Below are positions 48,108 through 62,602 of a stretch of DNA of 64,000 bases, piece after piece; position 1 is the first letter of the stretch; every line of letters starts with the position of its first letter. Position numbers and translations under genes: made by a program. The DNA is from Capitulum mitella (lineage: Eukaryota; Arthropoda; Thecostraca; Pollicipedomorpha; Pollicipedidae), in contig CP099848.1 in assembly GCA_030062745.1 (NCBI GenBank), positions 12,871,568-12,935,567 of the forward strand. The letters are read 5' to 3'. The notes under the pieces were generated by a model. That model made no database searches. It was not told where the DNA came from and saw only the letters and a program-made list of their open reading frames with translations.

Positions 48108-50982
48108 TTGCCTTCAAGATAATACGCATTTTGCTATGTATTTGTTGAAGGCATAGAAAATTGCTGAATGACGCCTGGCCGACGCGCGCGGCTGCAAATC
48201 GCGGATACCAAGGGACTATTTTGCTTTTAATTTCCATGAAATGCAGCCCATGCGAACATTTTGACGTTACCATGTATCAAACAGATCAACTGACTGGTAA
48301 TGAAAGTTTGGTGGTCTCGTCGTTTGCGGTTTTGACGCAGTCGATGAAACCGGAGGGAGGGGTGCCTTTAACCTCCAGGCGGTGGCGGCTTAATGGATTA
48401 CGTAAGCTTTTTGTTACTTACTGGAAATACAACCCTGGGGCAAAGTGATCACGAGAGTCCTCGAAAGGGGTAAGACCTGAAGTAAGCCAGCCCCGTGGTT
48501 TAGTCAAATTCTTCGCGATACAGACAGAGGCTTTCTTTTTCGTGAAAACACGCTGCGTGTAAATTGACAGGTGTGTTGCAGTATTATCACAGTCGGTACA
48601 ATGGAAGCGGTGACCAATAGGGGACGCTTGGTGAATTGTGGATATGTATAGGATAAAAAAATTAATCAAGTCGATATGATTAAGCTGACGGAAATCCATG
48701 TGAAGGTCTTGCGGGCAACGGCTCAAACGAAAGTTAAACTACCTACAAAAAGAACAAAAATGAGGGCTGCTGGAAGAATACGGGAAAATATGACATCATA
48801 TGAGAGGATGGGCGAGACGTTGGAAGAGTTTTTTTTTACTTGTATTCTCATTTCTAGGATCCCGTCATTCAGTCTGTGCAATGAGTCGATTTGATCATGG
48901 ACACTGATGAGTAAGGAGGCAAAAGTAATATTGCTGTGATCAAAACTATCCAAGGTCGCAAAAAATGTCTTCACTACTACAGTTTTGAAGCCAGAGTGGT
49001 GCAAACCGGAGGAGTCGACACACAACCAGTGACAAGGCGTTCTCGCTCGCCCGATCAGGAAAACTGTCAAGCAAGAAGTGTTACAGCCGCGGACTCAAGT
49101 CCTCTGTGGCCGGTGCTCTTGCAAATGCGCTGTAAACTGGACCAGAACAGACTTATATTATGCATATAACATCAATGTCGCTGTCAAACCGGTGGAGACA
49201 TTTCTTTGGCTCATCTGCTGTCACACGAGATGCATTTGACGATGGAAAATTGCATGGAGCGGGACATAACGCGACTAATTCAACAGGGAATCTGTTCCGG
49301 CTGCCGTTCTCTCGCGCTACACCCAAGGCTGTTGCCCTCGCGTGCCATCCACATACCTTTCCCCCCTCTAGATCCGAGCCTTCGATTATCGTCACCATTC
49401 CAGGGCAATGTTCGTCAAGGCATTTAACGTCATCTCTGCACAAACGGAACGAGAAAGGTCGCGACGGTGCTCGTCAAGACGACCAGTCCTCCTCAGAAAA
49501 CCGGGCACTAAGTCCGACAGATCACCACATGTTCGCCAATTATCGCAATTGTCCCAAGACTTGAGCGGCAACCGGCAAACTAGCTTGCGCGGAAAGAGGC
49601 GGGACACGCACACTGTCGTCATACGGCCTGCGCTCGTATGGGCATGACGGCGTTCGAACGCGTTTAACAGGTCACCTGGTGACCTCAGCGTGTTATCAGG
49701 TGGTATGCAATGAGGCCCAGGAAAAAGTCAACAGTCTTGCACGTTCTCGGTTACGACGGATTTTCAAATCTTATTTTCCTTCCCTTAGACTTTTTCTTTT
49801 CTGATTTATTTATTTATTTATTTATTTTGTTTTTAATTCTGGACCGTTCTCCTACCTGCGCAGGCTAACGGTTTACCTTCACGGGTTCGGGTATGCTGCT
49901 TGCTTTGGCTAATATTGATCTGACCGCCTTAAACTGACTGTTGAAGGTTTCACACTAAATAAATATACAATGCTGTCTATCATGAACATAACCCAAAAGC
50001 AAAACTAAATAGCCTGCGTAATAATGGCTTAACATGCCGGTTGTCATAACTTGATAGCTTTCCTTACGTTTGGATGACGGTGAAGTATTAAAGCAGGCGA
50101 CAGCTGATGACGGTTAAGTATTCAAGCTGTTGACATGGCCGGAAATGAGAACACCGTACCTAAATCTTACGCCTTCGCCGGATATAGTGATTTTAGATGA
50201 AGAGTCAGTTCAAGGGAAAGTGCCTGTCAACGTAATCCATTTTTTCTCTTACGCAAGCAAAGCAGTAAAAAATAAGCCTGCAGCACATCCCTTTTGATCT
50301 GAACATCCGCAACCAGTCCGTATCCAGTAAAACGTTACAAGTTTTTTACTATGTAGATCACGAGACGACCTCTCATCTCGCAAAAAAGGAAATTTCCATG
50401 TCGTTTGACGTCTTTGCTGTCATCGCAATGATTTTCTGCCCAGTCAACGCGATCTTAATGACATTGGCGCCTGAGAAAGGCTAAACTAATTGTGGTTCTA
50501 ATAAAAACTGGCCTGTGACAACAACTGTCCTAGACAACAGTTGTGTCAAATAACGCCAGTGAAACCCAGAAACCCTATGGAAGTGACATGAACCTCTCAA
50601 TGACTTCAGGGATTGTAAAAATTATGCACAAAAATTTCGCTTTCATAAATGACACCATATCATGCCAGGTTGCTAGAAAAGAAGCCAAACTGCAGATCAT
50701 AATTCATGAGATTAAAATGTACACTGGAGACCATTGCGAATGACGTCACAGAACTGTCGTCTTCTGTGTCCTGAGACTTAACCATTGTTCTTATGCTTAC
50801 GAAGAAATATGCAGAAGCGTTATAACACCAACCGCTGCGTTTTCCAGGTTATTGGTATAAAAAATCAGCCTCTGTGAAAAAAGCACTTCATAGGTACCAC
50901 GCTTCCCTAGCGTTGATTGGCAGCCTGATCGCCTGGTCACCTAGTGATATGGTAAAAAAATAATAATAAAAACGACGAACCC
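48108..50982. other. Non-coding stretch, no gene recognised
   Basis: Several short open frames exist on both strands. Overlapping minus-strand frames at 48418-49070 encode two hydrophobic patches but no recognised family. A TTTA-repeat tract lies at 49805-49830. Confidence 0.4.
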
Positions 50983-50986
50983 TTAA

Positions 50987-52200
50987 CCCTATTCCCGGCA
51001 GGGGAGGCTGAATTGGCCCCCCCTCGGGGTTTTTGCTTGCCAATTCCAGGCTTTTTTACGCAGCTTCACGAAACTTGGTCACTTCTCCTAGCTATCTTTT
51101 CTACGTGCCGTGACAAAATTTCAAAATTCTGTTTTGCTCAGGGGCGGAGCCAGGCAACGTTTTTGGGAGGCACCTCAGGCCATTTTGGCCATGTTGAGGG
51201 TAAAAGGAAAATGTCTGCCAAAAGCAGAGTTTTTAAGATACAACTTAATACTTCATATGGATCAATAGCTAAATAGTTGGGCAATGTGCAGATATAATTT
51301 TGTTCATCTGAGGTCACTTTGCAAGGTCAGGTCAAGGTCAAAAGTCAAAATCTGTTTTTTTCAATAATTTTTTGCGCTGTTTTTTTTTAAAATACCAAAC
51401 CCGGAATATCTATGACGTGAAAAGGTGTCCTCTACTTGTGTATTAAGTTTCAGCTTGATATCAGGTCGGGTCACGGAGCTATGACCTAAAATGCCAGTGA
51501 GCGTACCCTATATCGCAATAGCCGTACAATGAAATTTTTGAAATAGAGTGAATTCAAATGATTGCAAACGTGTACAGATAATCTTGAATGCACACGAGAT
51601 CATTCCAAGTGCTTCCAAGGTCACTGAAGGTCATTTAAGGTCAAAGATCACAAGTTGGTCTGAAGAACGTTTGACCATGACAGTTTCCCTTTTTCATATC
51701 CCTGGCACCGCTTATGCTAACGATATACAAACATTGTAATGCAATTTGTACTTCTTTAGTATAACATGGCTAGCAGAAGCCAAAAGAGTGTTTCTGCCTT
51801 TTTTGTTCATTCAGTTGTTAGAAAACTAATCCTCCTATTTTTGAAACCATGTGAACGCCCATCAGTTTTCCGAAAATATCAGATGTACGTACCAAAGGTA
51901 AAAGACCTATCCATAATCTCTCGATTCATGCTAGTTTCATCGAAATCGGTTCATAAACAACGGAGTTATAAGAAGTCCAAAAACACCCCCCCATTTTGAC
52001 ATTTTTGCCTCCCTGCACCCACACTTTTCAAAATTTCGAAAATTTCTTTTTACAGAAATGTAGTTCACGTCATGGCCAATCGATTTCCATTTGTTGCGAT
52101 GAAATCGGATGTGTAGTTTTCGAGATCTCACGGGGGCCGAGTCCGCCCCCCCCCTTCCTGCCGGGAACTGACCATACCGTCTAGCCCTCCGGGAATAGGA
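50987..52200 (+). mobile_element. Complete family A TTAA element (copy A5)
   Basis: It is 1214 bp, flanked by TTAA at 50983-50986 and 52201-52204. The left end is 'CCCTATTCCCGGCAGGGG'; the right end is 'CCCTCCGGGAATAGGA'. It contains 'AAGGTCAGGTCAAGGTCA' near 51323 and an imperfect DR1 near 51638. It is collinear with A2. Confidence 0.85.
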
Positions 52201-52204
52201 TTAA

Positions 52205-55200
52205 CATCAGTTTTTGTTGTTTTTTGGGGTTGTTCTTTCGGTTCGAGGTCGTTGCTTTTTGTTCCTTCGGGTCGAGATCAGGTCCACAAGAGGTCAGACA
52301 TCATTTCTGTCTTTCATGACGACACGAGTGCAGAATTCATATTACCGGTACTGGTAAAAATAACCACTGTAGTTAAAATCATTGTCAAACGTAATTTTAA
52401 AACTCGTTGAAAATGTGCAAAGTCGCTGACCTCACATGATCTCGGACGTCACTGGCCTTTCAAATCCCGATATGCTATCAAGCATACGTCAAATCCTGCA
52501 TCAAAACTGATCTCATATCTCTTAACCTTTCCCGGGTCGCCCTTCGGCAGTGTTCAAAAAAGACGGTGTCCCGGGAATGGCGTCAGCGACCAAGTGTTTG
52601 CTAAATTGGCGACAACAGCCAGAAATAAGTGCTGTTAAAATCCGCCCCTCCTGATCAGTTTACATGTGCCAAGAAAATGCCATTCCTGAGTGAGGCTGAA
52701 TTTAGGTACGGTGAGTTAGTTACTTTAGAAATATAAAAAGGGAGAAAAAAGAACTCTTCCGATAGTATCACCAGCTCTGTTGCCACTCGTACCTACCACT
52801 TTTTTACTAGGCCCTTCGTCCCTCACCGGACACCGCTCTTCTGGCGACCACAAGTGTTAAACCAATGACATTCCATGGTCGCCAAGAGCGGTGACGAGAC
52901 GCCAACGGGTGTTTGTCGTGGTCGGCGCCCAAAAAGCTACCTGGAAGCCTTGGGCGCCTTCGTAGAATACGCGGATCATCCATGGTGTAGATCTCAAATT
53001 CCAATGTTTGTGTGGGTAGTCGAACTATCTCGGAAATGCACTGCTTGTCGTAAGTGGGGTGGTGTGAGGATGAGCACCAAAAAAAGACAAAACACAGGGC
53101 AGAAAACTGTGGACGATGCGAGGGTAAATGGCAAGAATAGGGTGAGGAGAAAGTGTGTATGTGGCCACGAAGGATATTCATGATCAGGTATCGAGCAAAG
53201 CATATATAAACATACAAAGAACAAGCATGAGGGACATGAGCTAATGAAAATATGTCCGGAAAGCCAGTTTGCTCGCGGAGGACGCTGGTCGAGCTGGATA
53301 AGACATTAAGGTATGTACCCAGTACCTACTCAGTTTATGAAAATTTGATTTTTGCGGCGTTTTTATGTACTTATTTTTCTATTTTTGCCGTGGAAACTGT
53401 CTTTCAGCTACTGGCATGAAATGAAAATAATGACCTTTATGCACATTTTGGATAACTCTTGTTTATGCACCCAAGATAAATAATGATACTGTCACGTGAT
53501 ACTCACTTTCCTGACAAAGCTTTGACTTGTGTGTATGCACTACCTAAGCTTGGGCCTTAAATTATCAAAACATAGTAATGTTCTTGGAACATATATTTCA
53601 ATTTACTCTTGGTTTTCGTGCAACTGCAATATTGCAACCTCATAACTACTATGACAGGACCATTTTTCCAACCCTGCTTTTTTTAGAGCCGTGGAAACTG
53701 AATGCTGATTGATTAAATCTGATTTTTCAACACAGATATTTCATATGCCAGTGCTTCCTTTCTTGTACAAAATGTTAATGCAGATGTCTCATCCATGGAA
53801 CATGAAACGGAGTTGGTAGCAGGTTAATCTGGGGATTTCTGTCAGTCACAGTCATAGGCGCGGTCATACATCTCTGTTTAATCTTCTTGTTTTTTGAGCC
53901 CCCCAAAAAATCATCTTCAACAACCAAATATGTGTATCAGATTACTCAAACTCTCAAGGGTTTTTGTTTCCCCGCATGCTATATTTGGCACGGTCATGCC
54001 TCTTTAAGAAAAAACAAGAGTCCCTCTCTCCCCTCCGGTTGGAGACCAATTTACAAAACTTGTATCCGGTCGGCGACCTTCGCCGAGCCGGGGATTCATG
54101 AAAACTCCACCCCCAAATATCTCAAGAACTTTACGTTGCACAGAAAAAAGTAAAAACATTGCTGGAAATGCCTTTGAGAAACTAAGAAGAAGTCGGATCT
54201 TTTCATTCAGTTCAATATTGAGGTAACCAGAAGTTATCTTAGGTCGAATCGCCAGCTGGCCTTTTTGGCAAGAAAATGTAACGATCAGGTCGTTTGCATG
54301 TTCCTTAAGTGGTTGAGCATAAAACGAAGACCTGATTCACCTCTCTGGCGCAATAAATGAGCACCTTAGGTCATATGTTGCCATTTCACTCGAAACTGAA
54401 AGTGGCAAAATAATTTCGTCGTAAGGGCAGCGGGCAGCGGTTACGTTTTTTCTCGTTGCAAAAGACTGTGTTTGGTTTAGACAAGGCAGCATATGTGTTT
54501 AGGATACAGTCAAGTCTGCATCCTTAACCATCATATTAAGGTCAGAAAAGGGCATCCTGTGTCAGACTTTTGACGCTTATAAGTCGGTAGTTTCTGGTGC
54601 CAGTCGTATCATGTGCCGCATTGTCACAGCATAAGATCCTACAACATCGGTTCATACAATACACCTTCCTCATAAAAAACCTATGCTCCAAAACATTTTC
54701 TTCATGCAAGTCACACTGACGTCGGGCGGCGGACATGGTTGCAATGTAAAAACCAAACATGTGACGGGAAGCTATTTTAGCAAGGACCAGGGTTTTCATT
54801 TTGGCGACCAAACGTAGGAGGACTGAAGCATTAAAAACTGAACAGAAAGGAAGCATAGATGTGGCTCGTATCATCTGTGGCCATACAAAATGAGTTCGCA
54901 TTGAAAAAGGCAACATTTTCATAATCTCAGATCAGGTCAGCCTGGGCTAAACGGGATAGCGTCAGTCTTAGAAAGTAAGTTCTTATCATACATCGGTGCT
55001 TGTAAAGGACTTATGGCTACTGACTATCATTCAAAGACTGTAAACCGATCAATTGTGTTCGGCTGCGGGCCTGAAAGCTCGGTATTAAACGTAACTTGGC
55101 CGCAGGTTACGTGTCAGAGGGTACATTTACATGTGCAAATGGTGTGAAAAGCACCAGAGGGCATATTCATAGTTTAAAACTACCAAATTAGAGCCACAGT

Positions 55201-55649
55201 CCCAATTGATAACGTAGAAAGGCCGAACATTTACCTGACCCAAGATCCCGGACGTTGTCATTCCCGAATAATCGAGGTATGGGAATTGTTGCATCTTTCA
55301 TGTTCCGTCCCTGTAACAAGGTCGGATTAATCGATACCTTTCACAAAAAATTATCGGTCACAAAAAGTTGCGACTTTTTTAGAACATGATTTTACTTGAC
55401 TTGTCGTGGGTCAGTGAACGCAGGTGACTTCATGTTGAAAAACTGACGAAGTGTGTACCAAGGATTTTTGGGAAAAAGCTCCCCAGGTCTATGCGCCCCT
55501 TCGCTTTCTAGCCATTCTCTCTAAAAAAGGAAAAAAAACAGGGATCCATTTAAGCCATCCAGGCCCGTCGAGGTTTAAGACTCCCCGGAAAGAAGCCAGA
55601 AGATAGTTCAGATGTAGAAAACGGCTTGCTAGCCCTGGAAAATAACGTC
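52205..55649. other. Non-coding stretch, no gene recognised
   Basis: It contains a short hairpin (52829-52850 against 52876-52895, around 'CCGCTCTT.GGCGACCA'). Open frames at 52807-53217 and 54542-54922 lack any recognisable signature. The rest is featureless. Confidence 0.4.
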
Positions 55650-55653
55650 TTAA

Positions 55654-56876
55654 CCCGCCTCCGACTGGGGGGAAGGCAGTTGACCGCCCCCCCCCCTCCT
55701 GTGGTTTTCCTGGGATTGCGAGAGAACGAACAAACACAGAGCCACAAAACTTTGTGTACCTTTTCCTTCATCATTTTAACACCTTTTGTGAAAGTTTTGA
55801 CATCAGGTCAGGTCAGGTGCCTCACCCTCACCACCGCAACGTAGGTCAAGTCAAATGGATCTATGTTCAAAAAAAGTTTAGCACCCTGTAACTTTTTCGC
55901 AAAACAAGAAATCACAATAATACTCTCAGGGATTAGTGATCCTGATAGATGCAACAAATCTCTTTTCGGAGTTCTCCGGGTCATTGACCTAAGACCAAGC
56001 CCATTTTTAAGACATGTCGTTTGTTCGGAAATTGACGGAATATTTCATAACGTTTTTAGTATGGAGTGAAGCAGACATTTAGTTACCGTCATTGGGCAAA
56101 GTATCAATGACTTCCAGCCGTTGACTTGAGGTCAGATCACGAATAACTGTTGTGAACCAAAATGTACCACTGTTAAAATCAGCGATTACTCAGAATGGGT
56201 AGAAAATGGCAGAAGTAGCTTGCACAGACGTAAGTAATACCAGGAACCTCAAAAGGTTTTAAAAAATTGCATATTTTGGAAATAAACAGGCTCTCGCGAA
56301 TAAAGCTCCGTCCATTGTGTCGATTGGTAACTAATGAATTTTTCCAAAATCTGAACATCAAAAACCATCACAAGAACCACTAAGATCAATAAAATTTACA
56401 TGGATAGGCTTTTTTCGCAAAAATAAAAGAAACGCTAAAGTTAGTTCCCGTCAATTTGTTACTGCGTACGGCTGCGGCGCATGCCGACATCCGGCGCGAA
56501 AACTGTCGTGTCTTTAACTCAACGTTTCGGCGTATATATTGGACAAATCCGAGAAATTAGATGTGTATCGGCATCTGCGGGCCTTTACTTGTGCGTTGGT
56601 GCCTTTACCTATGCGTTATTAGTCACAGCCCTTGAGATTCAGGACGTTTCTCGGTCCCATACAGTCGGCTATGAGAAAACATATATAGGGCGTAAATTGC
56701 TTACATATTATATAAAACTAAAACTGGGACCACTTTCGAGCTCTACTCGTCATAACCTTTCCAACGGTGTGCTTATTTTTATTGTGCGACCAACCGTTCG
56801 TGAGTTAGAGGGGGGCGGCCCACTGCCGCTCCCCCCAGTCGAGCTTGATTGTGGCCGACCGACGGTTGTGCGGGGG
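55654..56876. mobile_element. Candidate third TTAA element family (family C)
   Basis: TTAA at 55650-55653 is followed by 'CCCGCCTCCGACTGGGGGG'; the far end '..GGTTGTGCGGGGG' is followed by TTAA at 56877-56880. Its length of 1223 bp, the G/C runs inside both ends, and interior AGGTCA-like words ('AGGTCAGGTCAGG', 'GTAGGTCAAGTC', 'GAGGTCAGATCA') mirror families A and B. The sequence itself does not align well to them, and only one copy is present, so the call rests on architecture. Confidence 0.45.
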
Positions 56877-56880
56877 TTAA

Positions 56881-59800
56881 ATGGATGACCCGACATGACT
56901 TAATAATTTTCTAGGGAAACGATGAGGAAAGGATGCATGTCCTCAGCTACGGCGAAGTTCATGCTCAATTGACGCTGACCGATCGCGGGCAGTCTGGGAA
57001 ATACTGAAGGGTATTCAACGCCCAGTCTACGTCATCCGGCGAGTGTTATCGATTTTCACTTATCAGCGTAAACGTTGGAAGTCGTTGCACCCGACGAGAG
57101 TCAATATCTAATGGGAAGAGAACGAGTTTAAAGTTGGCTGTCTCAGTTCAAAACACCTAAGGTTGGTGGCTGATCCTCTGGGGTTTTTGCATACGAGGGC
57201 TTACAGGGGAGTGGAGGGGGACAACTGCCTCAGCGATTTCCACATCGTACATCCTAGAGCATCACGGAAAAACCAGCTTGTTTCGCCTGTTGGTCAGTAA
57301 GAACTGCGCCTTTCAGGCAGCTCTGGATCCTGGAAAGGACACTGGTGGTAATGGATCTGCCACGCAATACGTTCTCTTGGTCGCGCGCTTATTATGCACA
57401 TATAGTTCGTTTTTTTTCAAAAGGGCGTTTCCTTTAAGCGCCGAAATGACCTTGCCACGTGGATGCAAATGGGATTCATCTCATGGCCAATTTTTGTTTC
57501 TCAAATTGTTTGATGTTCAACATAAGTCAATGGTCCCTTCATACAATGTAGTCTGTTTTCCACGAGCATTTGTAATTTGGACGCTTAAAGGAAATGGTCC
57601 TTTTGACAGAAAACGAACTATAACACGCAATAAACTGCCAACGACAGTGGAATCACCGTAAGCGTAGTCCGTCGCTCAGTGACATCGCACGACCGTGGAT
57701 CGTCGTCTTACCCTGCGCAGTCGGTCGGAGTATGACTTCTGGTGGCCTCACGACGGATGTTTTCGTGCAACATGGACTTCTGGGAGATGAGGGGCCCTTT
57801 CAGAGGACATGGACGTCTCAAGATGAAGAGGACTCAAAATTTTGTTTGCCCCCCCCCCAACGATCAAATGCGACCCCCCGCCACTGGTGGAAACCGAACA
57901 CGTGTGGTGCAGCATGTGCGGGAGCCAACTCCCCGCTGGTGTCGGAATCCCTGGTCTATGATAAAGCAGAATGAAAGCCGACCTTCAGTGTCATATGAAC
58001 CGCACCATATGGGTTTACGGGCAGACGAGGCTGAGAAGCTCGGTGTAGAAAATGGCCAAAATATCTGCGAGATGAAAGGATAAGTCGCTTTTCCTCTGGA
58101 GTTGGTTGATTTTCAGATGTCTAAGCCCCTGTCCTGGTGTGATTCCATTCACAGGGGTCGCGCCTTTCAAGCATCTGGGGTGCAGGGAGTGAAAAGCCAT
58201 GCCGGGTGTGCTGTGTCTATCTGAGCTCACTAACTAGTACCTTTCATTGACGAATACAAAGTGACGACACGCATTTATAATATGATTGGAAGGATTAGGA
58301 GGTTGAAGCGTCATCTGTCTTATAAAAAATGCGTATACGTTACGTAACCATTAATTTAGAGTTCCGGAGCTCCAGGCCCAGCACAGTCCGTCGAACCCCT
58401 GCCTGTCTCTCTGACCTGGTCTGGCCTGTATGAACCTGTCTCCCCCTGTCTGGTCTGTGTGACCCTGTCTGACACCTCGCTCTCTGGACGCGCATCGATG
58501 GAGACGCGGATATTGCTGGCGGGGCTTCCGCTGTAGTGTTCAGCCGAGAAAGATGTGTGAAACAGTCGCCTGCACGTGGATTAACCTCACAATATAATGT
58601 CAGCCCTGCAGGGGAGTTTTCTCATTTCTCCATTTCAGTACACATTTCTCCCCTCAGGGTTCTGAGGCCTGAATGTTAGCGCAGAGCGACGCCGCAACGT
58701 CGACAAAGAGGCACTCAAACGAGTGTACATGGCTGGATTCAGCAACTTGTAGAAAGTTTAAGTACCTTGTGTGTTGTCGGGAAGTTCCACATGTCTACGA
58801 CGTCGGCACAAGCAGGCCCGCATCACCACTTGATTGTTACTTGCTGACCTGGAAGTCATCGGAAACGTTCAAGGTCAAACAAAAGCCCGGAAACAAAATT
58901 TCATGCGTTCGGCAGCCTCACGTGCTTGTTTGCGATATGACATATCACACACCAATTATCATCAGTATATCTGCAAATATTACGGATTGGTTTCCAGGAC
59001 TTCAAGCGACAGCGTGGGCATCTCAGTTCAAAATTCGTGTTAAAAAAACATGCTCTGCCTTAATGCTTATGTTGACCTGAGATAGCCAGACTGTAACCTG
59101 TAGCCTTGGCAGAAGCAAATTATAATGGTCGATATATATTAAAGGTCTACAATAACATGTCTCCAAAGCGATTTGTCACGGTTTTCCCGTTTGCACCATT
59201 CGTCCATGTCTTATTTCCAACTGCTGCTTGATGTCACGACCGGGCGTAAGCCATCTGCTAGTGGGTTCATTGGCCTGCATTGTGTAATATTGGTGAATAG
59301 CGACAGAATATGGTTTTAGATTAATGACCCTGGATCTTCTTAACATTGGTTTCAGGAAACGTAGGGCCAGAAGCATAATCAACAACATTTTGCGAGTCAG
59401 CCAAATAACTTGTGCGAAGTTGCTGATAGAACAGCAGTGAAACATTCTCTTTAAATTTCCTGCGAACGATGGAATGAAGCCTCATTCTATAAACCAGTCT
59501 GCCTTTGCTTTACTTACTACTCGATAGGCCTGGGTCCAAGATTGGAACCATCTGTTGCAAACGCAGCATCATGAATCCTGATATTTAACATTGCGCCTGT
59601 GGCAATGCATGGCAAGAATGGACCTAAAATTGCTCCCGGCAACACCAGAAATTTGGTGGAGGCTCCACCCCTGGGGCAGATTAAAACTACATCGAAAACA
59701 GCCTTTCTACCTACAATTTCTCGCGACATGTTCATGGATGTTCTAGAAGTCTCCTCTCCAGTCACAATGTAGTACCCATATGTAACGTAAGTGCATGTCG

Positions 59801-60284
59801 CTACTACACAACCACATCAACGTAAACGTTATCCGTTTCCTGGTTCAAATGTAGATGCGCTAAGGATACATCGTGCTAAGCATGCGGTGTGCATCTGCAT
59901 TATCATGGAATTTTGTTTCGATTTTTTCCTGCGCCGGCAGGCCTCCCCACAAGAGCCTAGGGATGTGTAGGAAGACGCCTCATCCGGCATCCATGACATA
60001 AGGAATAAGTTATTGGCACACGTATGTTGTGCCGAAGACGGATGACGGCTTAGCGTAATGGATGAGACATGTGCTAGCTATGGATCAGGTGCAGGTCTCA
60101 GGCGTTACAGAATTCCTATGCATCTTATCTCCGTCGCTCAGCCATGACGTAGGCAAACTCGGCGACGCACAAACGTGACTTCTTTAATCAAAGCGTGTAA
60201 TTTGCTTTGTATTTTATCAGGTGTCAAGTGAGAATATGAACTCTATGAACTCGTACTCCTGTACCATATGGCTCGTGCGCATTA
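56881..60284. other. Non-coding stretch, no gene recognised
   Basis: Open frames at 57278-57661, 57742-58083 and 58673-59080 (113-135 codons) show no recognised domain, codon bias or neighbouring splice logic. A CTGTCT-rich simple region lies at 58400-58480. Confidence 0.4.
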
Positions 60285-60605
60285 CCGTGTGTGGGAGGGG
60301 GAGCGGGCCTATACGGCCCACCCTGATATCTCGGGAAATGACGCTCCGATTCCATCGCGATACGCGGAAATCGATTCGCCATGACGTGAACCATATTTGA
60401 ATGAAAACAATGAATACCTTACTAGGTGTGAATATGGCGGCAAGAGGCTAGAAAGAGGATGCCGTTTATTTGCTGTAACTTCAGTGCTTATTGGCTGATT
60501 TTGATGCGGTTGGCATGCATCGAGAGTTAATTGTGAGGCTTTCCCTTTGGCACATACGTTTAAAACCTGCAGAAAATTTATAAGCATTCGAAGAGCTTGG
60601 AAAAT
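60285..60605 (-). mobile_element. Divergent family A fragment
   Basis: Blocks such as 'TCGATTCGCCATGACGTGAAC' and 'GGCTGATTTTGATGCGGTTGGCATG' correspond to the start of the minus-oriented family A copies (46892 on). No TTAA border is preserved. Confidence 0.55.
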
Positions 60606-60611
60606 GGGAAG

Positions 60612-60613
<2 letters not shown>

Positions 60614-60661
<48 letters not shown>
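60614..60661. repeat. (AT)n microsatellite
   Basis: About 24 uninterrupted TA dinucleotides. Confidence 0.95.
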
Positions 60662-60664
<3 letters not shown>

Positions 60665-60840
60665 AAAACGGAATTAACATTAAAATTCAGGCATCAGACA
60701 TTCCAGACATCAGACAGGTCATGAGATGGAAGCATGCGCCGAAGACGCTTACTTTAGTAGGCTTATTGTTGGAGGAGTTACCAAGTGCAGTGGCAACACG
60801 CGTTCTTTTACACCTTTCTTCGTGCTTTCCCAGGCCATAG

Positions 60841-62602
60841 GATCATTTTTTACTTCCGTGCGCTAGGTGTTAAAACAAGAAATGGTTAAGGAGGCGATGG
60901 TTAAGTTTAGCATGCCATGTGGTATACCTCATTGAACACTAGCGCTGCGTTGCCCTTCGTTTGTCCCTGGTGCACAGGAAAAAACTATGAGAACATCGCC
61001 AAAATATATTGGAAAACCAGTTCGACAAGTTTGTTCACAACGCTTTACAATACTACATCATAACGAATAAGAAAAGCCTCTCGCAGTACGACAACGTTTT
61101 CTTCAAGCCACGAGAACAGTTGAAAGGTCGGGAGATCTGTGGGAGGCAGGGGCGGACGTCTGAGCCAAGAGCACGCTGAAACCAGTGCCTACCCGCGGTC
61201 AACCCAGGTCCAAATGAAACATCACGTCAGCTCGGGCAGGGACGGCCTGAATTTTCAGACTTCAGCCCCCTGGTCTTCCCGGACCCAAGCGTCTTCAGCG
61301 GCCAGAGACACTTCTTCGCATTGGGAGACCGGATCTCGTGTGAGCGGGTCGACCGCCTTCGGGCACGTCGCCGACACACGATCACTCGGTGCTGGCCCGG
61401 CCCGGGGACGGCGGTGCTTGACGATCCCACTGGCCAGCGGCGGCGGTGACCGCGCACCGCCGGTCACAGCAGACTGACCGGCCGACTGACCGGTGGTGTC
61501 GGGGACTGGTCCAAAAACGGGACCGAGACGTCATCACCAGCCCAGCGCGGCGGGTATCGAGCAGAGAGAGGACAGGCGCCGCTGCCACTGCTTTTCGGGA
61601 ACACCTCAGCACAATCCGTGTAAATGCTAAGACATCAAAAACAACAAAACAACAAAAACTAACGAAACCACTCAGTTACAATAATAAATTGAATTTTGAC
61701 TCCTACATGTACGCCACATGCTGTGATACCCCAGAGAGCCACAGTAAGAGATTTCTGCCAACAAATCGTGTGAGCCCAATCTGGCGACGCTGTCTTAATC
61801 TTAAATGTCTTAATCTGAACTTAATCGACCAGTAACAAACATCAAATTGTGAGCCAAAGGTAACACCGCAAAGAATGCTGTTTTGTTCTCCCGGTGGAGC
61901 GGTGGGAAAGTCTGAGGCTGAATGGCAAACACTGCAAGGTATTGCAGTGGAGTGACTTCTACCAGTACCGCAGCAGTGATGTTTGTGCTGCGATATTAAG
62001 ACTGGCGGTGGCCTGTGGTGGCAGTGAATTCTACCGGTCCATTGGTATATGTGTGTTGTGCTAAAAGCGCGGTGGGCTTCGGTGCGTCACATTTCGCTAG
62101 TCCCCAGATGATAACGTCCGCATTTCAACGCTAAATAGATCTCACTCTCTCAGGCGCTGTTCCAAATGGACATACAGTACCGCGCTCAAAGCTCCACTCA
62201 TACCGTGGCGGTCCCGCCTTTACAAAAATAAGCCTTTCGCAGTGCCGAAATGACTCCTAAGCGGCAGAGAAACCGGCGTGCGACTGTTTTGATCAAGTCA
62301 GCGTAGTCAGAAACTCCGAAACAGCGCCCGTACATCTACCACCAGTGCCATTACCACCGCAACTACTACCCCTGACACCAAAAGTAGAAGGCAATCCCGA
62401 TTTTCCAAACAGTAAAACCTTCCCCTACTCCTTTTCCATTTCACAGCTGCAGTTGAGACTCGGTAGGCACCGTTTCACCCCGACTCCCAAAGCCGACTCG
62501 GTCCGCCCCTCCCACGCGCCCGGCGGAACTCCTCTCGAAGCAGCAACACACAACAGAACAGCACACGGTCGGCACCAGTCAATAAATAGGTCCGGCGCCC
62601 GC
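60841..62602. other. Region downstream of SLC35B1-like gene, no gene recognised
   Basis: A GC-rich segment at 61140-61600 carries open frames on both strands without recognisable domains. Part of the right side is presumably 3' untranslated sequence of the minus-strand transporter gene. No close AATAAA signal on the minus strand was found. Confidence 0.35.

Noticed and set aside
48418..49070. Overlapping minus-strand frames with hydrophobic patches, considered as a chemoreceptor remnant
   Set aside because: Only loose hydrophobicity was seen; no diagnostic motif and no credible splice pattern.
57278..59080. Plus-strand frames of 113-135 codons
   Set aside because: No recognisable domain or codon pattern; lengths are within chance expectation for this much non-coding DNA.
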